From positions 1-64,000 of the forward strand of contig JAKQIM010000012.1 of NCBI GenBank assembly GCA_029557965.1: DNA of 64,000 bases. The letters run 5' to 3'. Below, piece by piece: positions 57,276 through 64,000 of this stretch (position 1 is its first letter; each line of letters opens with the position of its first letter). The notes below the pieces were generated by a model. The model was not told the origin of the DNA, searched no databases, and saw only the letters and a program-made list of their open reading frames with translations. Position numbers and translations under genes: made by a program. The DNA is from Chloroflexota bacterium (lineage in GTDB: Bacteria; Chloroflexota; Anaerolineae; Anaerolineales; UBA4823).

Positions 57276-59393
57276 TCAGGGCTGTTGGTTGTTTTTTAAA
57301 ATGATTGGCATGTAGACCGGATTCAGCAGTGGAAAGGCAAGTAGCAAATCAGATGTGGCCTGGTTGTGGTAACTGATATAGGGTTTACCCGATGTGTCTA
57401 GGACGATGGATGTGGCATTGCCAATGCTGTAAGCGTTGTCTATTGTTTGGATGTGCCAGCCTGATGCATCCTGATAAGCATATTTAAGGTTGCCGGTATA
57501 GGGGAAATCATTGTCGTGGTAACTGATGTGAGGGTAACCGTCTGCATCCACGGCGATATCGGTAAATTTGCCGGGGTCGCCAACATCGTCGATGGTTTGG
57601 GCGTGCCAGCCGTTGACATCTTGATGGGCATATCTTAAATCCCGCGCATTAGGATCGTAATAGCTGACATGGGCATATCCGTTTGTGTCTAAGGCCAACG
57701 CTCCATACTGGAAATACCCACTGTCAAAAGTATTTGTGTGCCATCCAGATGAATCTTGGTAATAGATGGCTCCGGCGGCAGTGTTGAGAATGTATGGGTG
57801 ATCTGTAGCATCCAACACCAATGAGTAATCGCCGCTGATATCCAAATATGTAAAATGCCATCCGCTCGTGTCTTGATATGTGTATCGCCACCATTCGTCG
57901 TGGAAGGCATAGGAATAATAAATGATATGAGGGTAATGCTGCCTGTCCACAGCGATGGAGCAAGGCATCCCGGAGCCATTTTCGTCTACCATGGTGCTGT
58001 GAAAGCCGGATGCATCCTGGTAGGTGTAGTTTAGCCCTCCATCCGCATTGCAGAAGTGTGGATAACCCTGATCGTCCAATGTCATGGCGGTTGATACTGC
58101 GACGCCCTCAAGGGTTTGCACCTGCCAGTTGCCTGCCACCCGCCGCGCATAGCTCACGCCAGAGGTGTTCTGGCGTGTGTAGGTGATGTGGAGATTGCCC
58201 TGCTCATCCATTAACAGCGGGCCGCTTTCTTCTACGGCATCAAGACGGTCCACGATTTGCGCTTCCCAGCCGTCTGGATCCCGGTAGGTATGGATCAGGC
58301 CCAAGCCATTGTTGTAAGCGATATGGACGCCCTGGTTTTCCTCCCAAGCCAGCGAGACAAAAATGCTGATCTGGAGGCCGGTCGTCAATACCTGGGTATG
58401 CCAGCCTGCTACATCCTGGTAGACGTAATACAGGTTGTAATCATTATCATTGAAATAACTTGCATGGGCATAGCCTTGTGCATCCAGGGCCAGCGCGCTG
58501 CTCCCCATGCTTGCCCCACCAGGGCCAATCGTGTCGAACTGCCAACCGCCCTCCACCGGACAGGATAACTGGTAGGCAAATTTAACCGTCCAGTCAACAG
58601 CATCAAGGTATGTGATATGCGGGCAGCCGTTGGCATCCAGGGCTAAAGATGTACCCTGCCCGCCTCCGTTTGCCACTGTTTGGGCATGCCAGCCGCTGGC
58701 ATCTTGGTAGGCGTAACGCAGGTCCCAGTCGTCAGCATCCAAATAGCTGACGTGCGGATACCCCAGCGCGTCGATGGCGATGGAATTGTACTGCCCCACC
58801 CAGCCTTTGCTATCGGCAACCTGGATGTGCCAACCGTTGGCATCCTGATAAGCATATCGGAGGGCAGTATTCCCATAGTAGACGATGTGCGCATAGCCTA
58901 AGGCATCTAGGGCCAGGGCGGTATGACCACTGGCTTGCCCCGTGCCATCCACGGTTACAATGTGCCAGCCGGTGGCGTCTTTGTAAGCATAGCGCACCTC
59001 GCTGAGACCGGGACGGTTAAGAAAATAGCCAATGTGTGGGTGGCCCTCGCTGTCTAGGGCCAGCGAAGCGTAATTACCGGCAGTGGCGGTCTCGTCCACA
59101 ATCTCAGATTGCCAGGATGCGCCGTCATACCAGGCATAATAGAGGGCATCGCCTCCATAAGCCAGGTGCGGCTGACCGTCACTGTCTAGGCGCAGGCTGT
59201 GGTCGGTCATGGTATAGAAATTGCGCGGGCATTCGATACAAGAAGTTCGCCAATGATCGATCGGCGGGCTGTAAACTAAGTCCGGGCGATGGATGGGCCG
59301 CGCCTGAACACCGGGGGCAAGGTAGAGACTGGCCAGGATCAGAAACACCACCAGAACGATGCGCCAAGCAGCAGATCGAGTATCTATGTTCAT
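57276..59393 (-). CDS. Secreted repeat protein, 13 propeller-like repeats
   Basis: A 705-aa exported protein. Signal peptide AWRIVLVVFLILASLYLAPG, then about 13 repeats of roughly 45-50 residues with the pattern Tyr-x-Asp-x-(Ser/Asn)-Gly-Trp-His followed by SLALDAxGYPHISYxD (for example YAYQDASGWHIQTID; AVDADGYPHISYHDN). The repeats suggest stacked beta-propellers of BNR/sialidase-like or PD40-like type, without visible catalytic residues. C-terminus NPVYMPIILKNNQQP carries the aromatic-x-Pro tail seen in the beta-helix proteins. GGAGG lies 7 bp before the ATG. Function unknown; adhesion or binding is likely. Confidence 0.85.
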   Translation of the reverse strand: MNIDTRSAAWRIVLVVFLILASLYLAPGVQARPIHRPDLVYSPPIDHWRTSCIECPRNFYTMTDHSLRLDSDGQPHLAYGGDALYYAWYDGASWQSEIVDETATAGNYASLALDSEGHPHIGYFLNRPGLSEVRYAYKDATGWHIVTVDGTGQASGHTALALDALGYAHIVYYGNTALRYAYQDANGWHIQVADSKGWVGQYNSIAIDALGYPHVSYLDADDWDLRYAYQDASGWHAQTVANGGGQGTSLALDANGCPHITYLDAVDWTVKFAYQLSCPVEGGWQFDTIGPGGASMGSSALALDAQGYAHASYFNDNDYNLYYVYQDVAGWHTQVLTTGLQISIFVSLAWEENQGVHIAYNNGLGLIHTYRDPDGWEAQIVDRLDAVEESGPLLMDEQGNLHITYTRQNTSGVSYARRVAGNWQVQTLEGVAVSTAMTLDDQGYPHFCNADGGLNYTYQDASGFHSTMVDENGSGMPCSIAVDRQHYPHIIYYSYAFHDEWWRYTYQDTSGWHFTYLDISGDYSLVLDATDHPYILNTAAGAIYYQDSSGWHTNTFDSGYFQYGALALDTNGYAHVSYYDPNARDLRYAHQDVNGWHAQTIDDVGDPGKFTDIAVDADGYPHISYHDNDFPYTGNLKYAYQDASGWHIQTIDNAYSIGNATSIVLDTSGKPYISYHNQATSDLLLAFPLLNPVYMPIILKNNQQP

Positions 59394-59553
59394 TCCTTGC
59401 CTCCAATCCTATATGTGCAGGGTACACCCATATCCGGTGACTGTCAACATGCCGGATCAAATTTTAGGGGATGGCAAGAGCTGTGGCATCGAGGTAAAAT
59501 TCAGCGTTGTCTTGGATGTTTTATTTACATTCTGCCATAGGATGAAATCTATA

Positions 59554-60186
59554 ATGAAGGATGATCAAGGATCTGCTCCTCGCCGGGGCCGCTGGTTTAT
59601 AAATTGGAAGCGCGAGCTGTTGGAGACTCTGGCGATCTTGGGGGTTGCTTTGCTCGTGGCGGGCGTTTGGTTTGGAACCCACCCTCAAGACTGGCTTCGC
59701 CTGTGCCAGTCTGGCGCGATCCCTTTTTTGCCCACCCCTACACCCCGCCCATTGCTGGTTGTGGTGGTCTCTACCCCCACACCGGATTCGGGTGACAGCC
59801 GTCTGTTCACGTTACATTATAATGAAAGTAGCTTTTACCTGTTGAATGCCTCTGGCAGTTCGCTGGACGATGTGAGCTCGCTGGCCTTTGAGCGCCTGGA
59901 CGCATCTGGCCGGCCGCAGAACAGCTTTTCGGGCCAGGCATGGGCCGGAGAGCAGGCTTCATTGGCGCATGATACTTGTAATGGCATCGAGATTGAAGGC
60001 AGAGGACCTTTCTCGCGCCCGGCAGGTTGTGCTGCCGTGAGCAGCCTGCTTACCGTGCCCGAGAGCGCCGAGCTTATCTTCTGGACCACTGCTACCGGCA
60101 GTGAAACGTTCCGCGTCCTGTGGCAAGAGGAGCCGGTGGGGGAGTGCCAGGTGGCGACAGGAGAGTGTTCCTTCTACTTGCCGTAA
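59554..60186 (+). CDS. Membrane-anchored protein of unknown function
   Basis: A 210-aa protein: a basic N-terminus (MKDDQGSAPRRGRWF), one transmembrane helix (ETLAILGVALLVAGVWFG), a Pro/Thr spacer (FLPTPTPRPLL), and an extracellular beta-rich domain (LFTLHYNESSFYLLNASGSS, LDDVSSLAFERLDASGRP) with four Cys that may pair. Not recognised. Start at 59554 or 59542. It is followed by a strong terminator that separates it from the mraZ operon. Confidence 0.62.
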   Translation: MKDDQGSAPRRGRWFINWKRELLETLAILGVALLVAGVWFGTHPQDWLRLCQSGAIPFLPTPTPRPLLVVVVSTPTPDSGDSRLFTLHYNESSFYLLNASGSSLDDVSSLAFERLDASGRPQNSFSGQAWAGEQASLAHDTCNGIEIEGRGPFSRPAGCAAVSSLLTVPESAELIFWTTATGSETFRVLWQEEPVGECQVATGECSFYLP

Positions 60187-60200
60187 AAGGTGGTTTTGCC

Positions 60201-60240
60201 AAGAGAGCGAGGCGGTGCAAAGGCACCGCCTCGCTCTCTT
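60201..60240 (+). terminator. Strong hairpin terminator
   Basis: 18-bp perfect stem (AAGAGAGCGAGGCGGTGC and complement) with a 4-base loop AAAG, followed by TATTTACTATTTTG. It lies 15 bp after the stop of the preceding gene. Confidence 0.85.
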
Positions 60241-60310
60241 TATTTACTATTTTGTAAGGGGGTCGGAAGCGCAAAAAGATTAGAAACACGACAAATGATA
60301 TTTCATTTGC

Positions 60311-60339
60311 TTGCATTTTGCTCTAGATTCGGATATACT
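60311..60339 (+). promoter_or_regulatory. mraZ operon promoter
   Basis: TTGCAT (60311-60316), 17 bp, TATACT (60334-60339), placing the start site near 60346, just before the TGGG repeats. Confidence 0.65.
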
Positions 60340-60350
60340 TTGCTTAATTG

Positions 60351-60375
60351 TGGGACAAAGTGGGTCAAAGTGGGA
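60351..60375 (+). promoter_or_regulatory. MraZ-binding repeats
   Basis: Three direct TGGG repeats with 10-bp period (TGGGACAAAG, TGGGTCAAAG, TGGGA). This is the known arrangement of MraZ operators upstream of mraZ in several phyla. A CGCCGG-N6-CCGGCG hairpin follows at 60376-60393. Confidence 0.9.
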
Positions 60376-60421
60376 CGCCGGCTATCTCCGGCGTTCCGTG
60401 TTAATGGGATTATTAGAACAT

Positions 60422-60886
60422 ATGTTTTTAGGTCAGTACCACCACACCCTCGATAGTAAGGACCGCCTGACAGTGCCCGCCAAATACCGCGAACTGCTGG
60501 ATGAGGGCGCGTATGTGATGCAGGGCCTGGATAAGAACTTGATGGTGCTGACCGAAGCCGCCTTCCAGGTAGTCTACAAGCGCATTACTCAGATGAGCAT
60601 TACCGACCCACTGGCCCGCGATCTGCGCCGGCTCATCTTTTCGACAGCCGCCCAGGCCGAGATCGATAAATCTGGGCGCATCCTGCTGCAGAAGTTCCTG
60701 CGTGACCTGGTGGGCCTGGGCAGCGAGGTGATCTTGGTAGGGCAGGGCGACTATATTGAGATCTGGTCGCCTGATGAATGGCAGAAACGCATGAGCCGCA
60801 TCCAAGATACCGAAGCCAATGCCCAGCGCTATGCCGCACTCGATCTGACTACCGGGCTGCCGGACGCTGGACTGGAGGCCCCTTAA
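60422..60886 (+). CDS. mraZ: Transcriptional regulator MraZ
   Basis: About 154 aa with two SpoVT/AbrB-like halves: MFLGQYHHTLDSKDRLTVPA KYREL in the first (note Asp in place of the usual Gly in DSKGR) and AAQAEIDKSGRILLQKFLRD in the second. MraZ represses the division and cell wall cluster through TGGG repeats, which lie directly upstream. The start at 60422 fits the family; an in-frame ATG at 60404 would add six residues. First gene of the dcw-type cluster. Confidence 0.92.
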   Translation: MFLGQYHHTLDSKDRLTVPAKYRELLDEGAYVMQGLDKNLMVLTEAAFQVVYKRITQMSITDPLARDLRRLIFSTAAQAEIDKSGRILLQKFLRDLVGLGSEVILVGQGDYIEIWSPDEWQKRMSRIQDTEANAQRYAALDLTTGLPDAGLEAP

Positions 60887-60936
60887 CCAGGGGCTTGTTT
60901 CCATTTCCAGGGCAGCTCACCCTAGAAAGTGAAACC

Positions 60937-61872
60937 GTGGCGCACCAATCTGTTCTTTACCAAGAAATTATACACGCTTTACAGCCGAAGCGGGGCGCAA
61001 AGTATGTGGATTGTACGCTGGGAGCGGGTGGGCATGCCTGGGGCTTGCTGGATGGCAGCGGTCCGGATGGATGCTTGCTTGGCCTGGATCTGGATCCGCA
61101 GGCCCTGGCGCTGGCTCGCCAGAAGTTGGCACCCTTTGGAGAGCGGGCCATCCTGGTGCAGGCCTCTTACCAGACCCTCCAGCACCAGTTGGAAAAGCTG
61201 GGTTGGTCTGCGGTGGACGGCATCCTGATCGACCTGGGCGTCTCCTCCATGCAGCTCGATACTGCCGAGCGGGGTTTCTCCTTCTTGGCTGATGCCCCGC
61301 TGGACATGCGCTTTGACCCTGCCGGCCCGACCAGCGCCGAAGACCTGGTGAATGAGCTACCCGAAGCCGAACTGGCTGATATCCTCTTCCGCTATGGCGA
61401 AGAGCGCCGGGCACGCCAGGTGGCGCGGGCCATCGTGCGGGCCCGCCCGCTGCACACCACTGGGCAGTTGGCCCAGGTAGTGGCTGGCGCTACCATCAGC
61501 GGCCGCGGCGGAGAGCGCGGCCCACGCATCCATCCCGCCACGCGCACCTTCCAGGCGCTGCGCATCGCCGTGAACGGCGAATTGGATGCGCTAGAGGCCA
61601 CCCTGCCGCAAGCCCTGCAGGCCCTGGCAGTGGGTGGGCGGCTGGCAGTGATCGCCTTCCACTCGCTGGAAGACCGGATTGTAAAGCAATTTATGCGCCG
61701 CGAGGCGCAAGACTGCTTGTGCCCACCCCGTCAGCCGGTGTGCACTTGCGGTCACAAGGCCAGCTTGCGAGAGATCAGCCATCGCCCGATCGAACCGCAG
61801 GCGGCAGAGATTGAGCAAAACCGGCGGGCGCGCAGTGCGCGTTTGCGGGTGGCTGAAAAAATAGGCGGATAA
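60937..61872 (+). CDS. rsmH: 16S rRNA (cytosine-N4)-methyltransferase RsmH
   Basis: About 311 aa. RsmH methylates N4 of C1402 in 16S rRNA. Hallmarks: HQSVLYQEIIHAL, SAM motif DCTLGAGGHAWGLL, DGILIDLGVSSMQLDTAERG, FSFLADAPLDMRFDP, RIHPATRTFQALRIAVNGEL and VIAFHSLEDRIVKQF. A CxC...CxCG region (CLCPPRQPVCTCG) is near the C-terminus. The GTG at 60937 matches the family N-terminus; the open frame to 60778 overlaps mraZ. 50 bp after mraZ. Confidence 0.94.
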   Translation: MAHQSVLYQEIIHALQPKRGAKYVDCTLGAGGHAWGLLDGSGPDGCLLGLDLDPQALALARQKLAPFGERAILVQASYQTLQHQLEKLGWSAVDGILIDLGVSSMQLDTAERGFSFLADAPLDMRFDPAGPTSAEDLVNELPEAELADILFRYGEERRARQVARAIVRARPLHTTGQLAQVVAGATISGRGGERGPRIHPATRTFQALRIAVNGELDALEATLPQALQALAVGGRLAVIAFHSLEDRIVKQFMRREAQDCLCPPRQPVCTCGHKASLREISHRPIEPQAAEIEQNRRARSARLRVAEKIGG

Positions 61873-61913
61873 CGCATATCCGCGTTGGCACAAGACTTGC
61901 AGCGTAGAAGGCT

Positions 61914-62534
61914 ATGAACACTTTTCGGCGCATTCGAGAATTGATGGGACAACGTACCACTGCCCGCACACGGGTTGATTGGCAGGCGGTCTTGGCAGAG
62001 CAGGTGGCGCCCTTCCAGGCGCCCTGGCGGGCTGCCATGCGCCAGCAGATGCAGTTGATGGGGGGCGTGCTGCTGGTGATCGTGGCTGCGGCAATCGTGG
62101 CGGGCATTTACTTGAATGTCACCACGCGGGCCGCGGCCATTGGCCGCGAGATCCAAGAGATGCGGGTGCGGATGTCTGGTTACCGCTACCTGGAATCCAG
62201 CCCTGACCCAGCCACCGCCCCGATCGAGGAGATGGAACAGCGCATCGCCGACCTGGAGTCTCAACTGGCCTTTTTGACATCTTACGATGTGATGCAGCAG
62301 CGGGCTGATCAGTTGGGCTTTGAAGAGGCCGACCCAGAAGATATCATCTACCTGGAGGCGCCAGGTTATATCGATCATCAAGAGGCTGTCTTGGCGCCGC
62401 CGCCGACCACGGTAGTGGTAAGCGCAGATGGTTTGTCACCAGAGTTCAGGCAGTCTCTGGTGGATTGGTTTAAGGAGCAGGCTGTGGAAGCTTCTAATTG
62501 GCGTTTTTTGTTCAGTGCTGAGGGGCAACCATGA
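61914..62534 (+). CDS. FtsL-like division protein
   Basis: A 206-aa single-pass membrane protein between rsmH and ftsI, the standard position of ftsL. Basic cytoplasmic N-terminus of about 45 residues, transmembrane helix (LMGGVLLVIVAAAIVAGIYL), then a coiled coil (AAAIGREIQEMRVRMSGYRY; EEMEQRIADLESQLAFLTSY) ending in RADQLGFEEADPEDI as in FtsL/DivIC proteins. The extra Pro-rich C-terminal 60 residues are longer than usual. The stop overlaps the next gene (ATGA). Confidence 0.75.
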   Translation: MNTFRRIRELMGQRTTARTRVDWQAVLAEQVAPFQAPWRAAMRQQMQLMGGVLLVIVAAAIVAGIYLNVTTRAAAIGREIQEMRVRMSGYRYLESSPDPATAPIEEMEQRIADLESQLAFLTSYDVMQQRADQLGFEEADPEDIIYLEAPGYIDHQEAVLAPPPTTVVVSADGLSPEFRQSLVDWFKEQAVEASNWRFLFSAEGQP

Positions 62535-64000
62535 ACCCTTATATGACTGCTGCTCGAGAAACACAACCGCCGTCATTTTGGCGCTACACCATGTTGGGGG
62601 TCGGGTTTGCATTGATCGGCCTCTTGATCGTGGCGCAAATGTTCCGTTTGCAGGTCAGCCCGCAGGCAGAAGATTTCATTGCCCAGGGCAAGGCCTATTC
62701 CCGCGCCCTGCACATCTATTACCCGGCGCGCGGTCAGATCTATGACCGCTGGGGAAGTTTGCTGGCGGGCAATACACTGGTCTACGAAGTGGGTGCCCAG
62801 GTTGCCTCGGTGGAGAACATTGAGACGGTGGCTTTTGCCTTGAGCAAGGTGCTTGCAGAAGGCCATCCAGAGTACAGCCATGCCGGGTATTATGACGAGC
62901 TTTATGCGGTATTGGTCTCTGCCTTGCAAAAAGGCACCTCGTACATCCCCCTGGCCGATTTTGTGACGCCCGATGAACTGGCCCAATTGCAAGAGTGGGC
63001 CCTGCGCTACAACACCATGCAAACCACCAGCCGGTCGAGCACTGAGAATCAGCCCAGCCTGGCCGGGTTGGTGTACCGCCCGCGTTTGCAGCGCACGTAT
63101 CCAGAACACGACCTGGCCTCTACAATCATTGGCTTTGTGAACCGCGAGGGGGTTGGCCTGTTTGGGGTAGAGCAAAAATACAACGATTTGTTGGCTGGCG
63201 AGCCCGTGGCTGCCTGGGTGCCCCTGGATCCGTACGAAGTGGCCAATATCCCGACGATGGAACCGGGCGGCGACCTGGTTCTGACGATCGACCGGCAGAC
63301 ACAGGCGGCTGTTGAAGAGATCTTGGAGCAGGCGCTCAATGAAACCGGGGCTTCCAGTGGTGTGATCATCGTCTCAGACCCCAATACGGGCGAGATCCTG
63401 GCGATGACCTCTTGGCCGCGCCTGGATTTGAATGAATACTGGAATTATGGGGAGGTATTCTCAGACAATACCCCCTTCAACCGGGCTGTTAGCGATACCT
63501 ACGAGCCGGGCTCAGTGTACAAGGTGTTGACCATGGCCGCCGGGTTGGACTCGGGCGTGGTGGATGCTGAAACGGTGTTCACCGATGGCGGCTCGATCGA
63601 AATTGGCGGCATCCTGATCCATAACTGGGATTACGGCGCCTGGGGTCCGCAAAACATGCAGGGCTGCATGCAGCACTCGCTGAACGTCTGCCTGACCTGG
63701 GTGGCCAAGCAGTTGGGCGCCAACCTGTTTTACGATTACATGCAGAATTTTGGCATCGGGCATTTGACGGGTGTGGATATGGCGATGGAAGCCAACGGCC
63801 GCCTGAAATTGCCGGGCGATACCGATTGGTACGAAGCCGACCTGGGCACCAACTCATTTGGCCAGGGCGTGGCGGTCACCCCCTTGCAGATGGTGATGGC
63901 GATCTCGGCCATTGCCAACGAACGCGGTGAGATGATGGCGCCGCATGTGGTGCGTTCGATCATCAACGACGGCTACCAGTACAACCCGGCGCCCCAGGTA
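62531..64000 (+). CDS. ftsI: Penicillin-binding protein 2/FtsI, 3' partial
   Basis: The frame is open to the window end (490 codons seen). N-terminal membrane anchor (TMLGVGFALIGLLIVAQMFR), PBP dimerisation domain starting PARGQIYDRWGSLLAGNTLV, and transpeptidase domain with the active-site SxxK in YEPGSVYKVLTMAAGL and the SxN motif in MQHSLNVCLTWVAKQLG. The KTG motif lies beyond the window. It crosslinks septal or elongation peptidoglycan. The start ATG overlaps the ftsL-like stop. Confidence 0.93.
   Translation, partial: MNPYMTAARETQPPSFWRYTMLGVGFALIGLLIVAQMFRLQVSPQAEDFIAQGKAYSRALHIYYPARGQIYDRWGSLLAGNTLVYEVGAQVASVENIETVAFALSKVLAEGHPEYSHAGYYDELYAVLVSALQKGTSYIPLADFVTPDELAQLQEWALRYNTMQTTSRSSTENQPSLAGLVYRPRLQRTYPEHDLASTIIGFVNREGVGLFGVEQKYNDLLAGEPVAAWVPLDPYEVANIPTMEPGGDLVLTIDRQTQAAVEEILEQALNETGASSGVIIVSDPNTGEILAMTSWPRLDLNEYWNYGEVFSDNTPFNRAVSDTYEPGSVYKVLTMAAGLDSGVVDAETVFTDGGSIEIGGILIHNWDYGAWGPQNMQGCMQHSLNVCLTWVAKQLGANLFYDYMQNFGIGHLTGVDMAMEANGRLKLPGDTDWYEADLGTNSFGQGVAVTPLQMVMAISAIANERGEMMAPHVVRSIINDGYQYNPAPQV

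Noticed and set aside
1-64000. Prophage, transposase or integrase genes
   Set aside because: No recognisable recombinase, capsid or terminase motifs in any frame; only an HTH remnant near 1600-1730.

Overview
The window looks like a chromosomal segment of a Chloroflexota bacterium, most likely class Anaerolineae. The placement is inferred from several things: GC-rich coding; secreted beta-helix and propeller proteins ending in a Tyr-(Leu/Met)-Pro-x-(Val/Ile) tail; Thr/Pro-rich 'TPTPTP' linkers on exported proteins; an XPB helicase paired with a helicase-associated protein; a stand-alone deoxynucleoside kinase; and a rod-type mraZ-rsmH-ftsL-ftsI cell wall cluster. No 16S rRNA gene is present, so the taxon cannot be fixed.

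Layout. 1-8.7 kb: the end of a polyprenyl diphosphate synthase gene, then a 5.5 kb block (helicase-associated protein, 69-aa protein, XPB helicase, AbiEii-type toxin pair) bracketed by a truncated and an intact copy of the same Mg-chelatase-like gene (yifB/comM). Each copy carries a different palindromic insertion at the same codon position. 8.7-18.5 kb: pirin, a secreted beta-helix protein, an Fe(III)-type ABC importer (binding protein, permease, ATPase), a propeller lipid-side protein and two related proteins of unknown function, one with a papain-like C-terminal domain. 18.6-25.4 kb: an aldo/keto reductase divergent from a seven-gene operon (padR, moeA-like, THEP1-like NTPase, fused ECF ATPases, S-component, molybdopterin-fold lipoprotein, EcfT). 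This is the best candidate for an undescribed system: an ECF importer apparently tied to molybdenum/tungsten cofactor or pterin metabolism.

25.5-33.6 kb: another beta-helix protein, then arsenic resistance in two convergent units: arsR-arsM (a double methyltransferase fusion) on +, and arsR-permease-thioredoxin-thioredoxin-like-ACR3 on -. Both have visible palindromic operators. 33.6-39.7 kb: a YfcC-type carrier with an M20 peptidase, then an MFS/TetR/SDR cassette with a consensus promoter and a TetR-type operator, lower in GC than its neighbours. 39.7-48.2 kb: tRNA-fMet, a DivIC/FtsB-like protein, tRNA-Leu(CAG), then a run of + strand envelope genes (kinase-like sensor lacking the phospho-acceptor His, LysM, LytR-CpsA-Psr, glycosidase-like, polysaccharide deacetylase) ending with a deoxynucleoside kinase. 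48.2-52.7 kb: a GyrA/ParC protein with a histone-H1-like tail, and tryptophanase. 52.8-60.2 kb: small membrane protein, lipoprotein, metallo-hydrolase, RNase Y, RecX, a 13-repeat secreted propeller protein. 60.3-64 kb: the mraZ operon start with its TGGG-repeat operator, running off the window inside ftsI.

Start sites were chosen from ribosome-binding sites, overlaps and family N-termini. Many regulators appear to be transcribed as leaderless messages. No CRISPR array, transposase, integrase or rRNA was seen.
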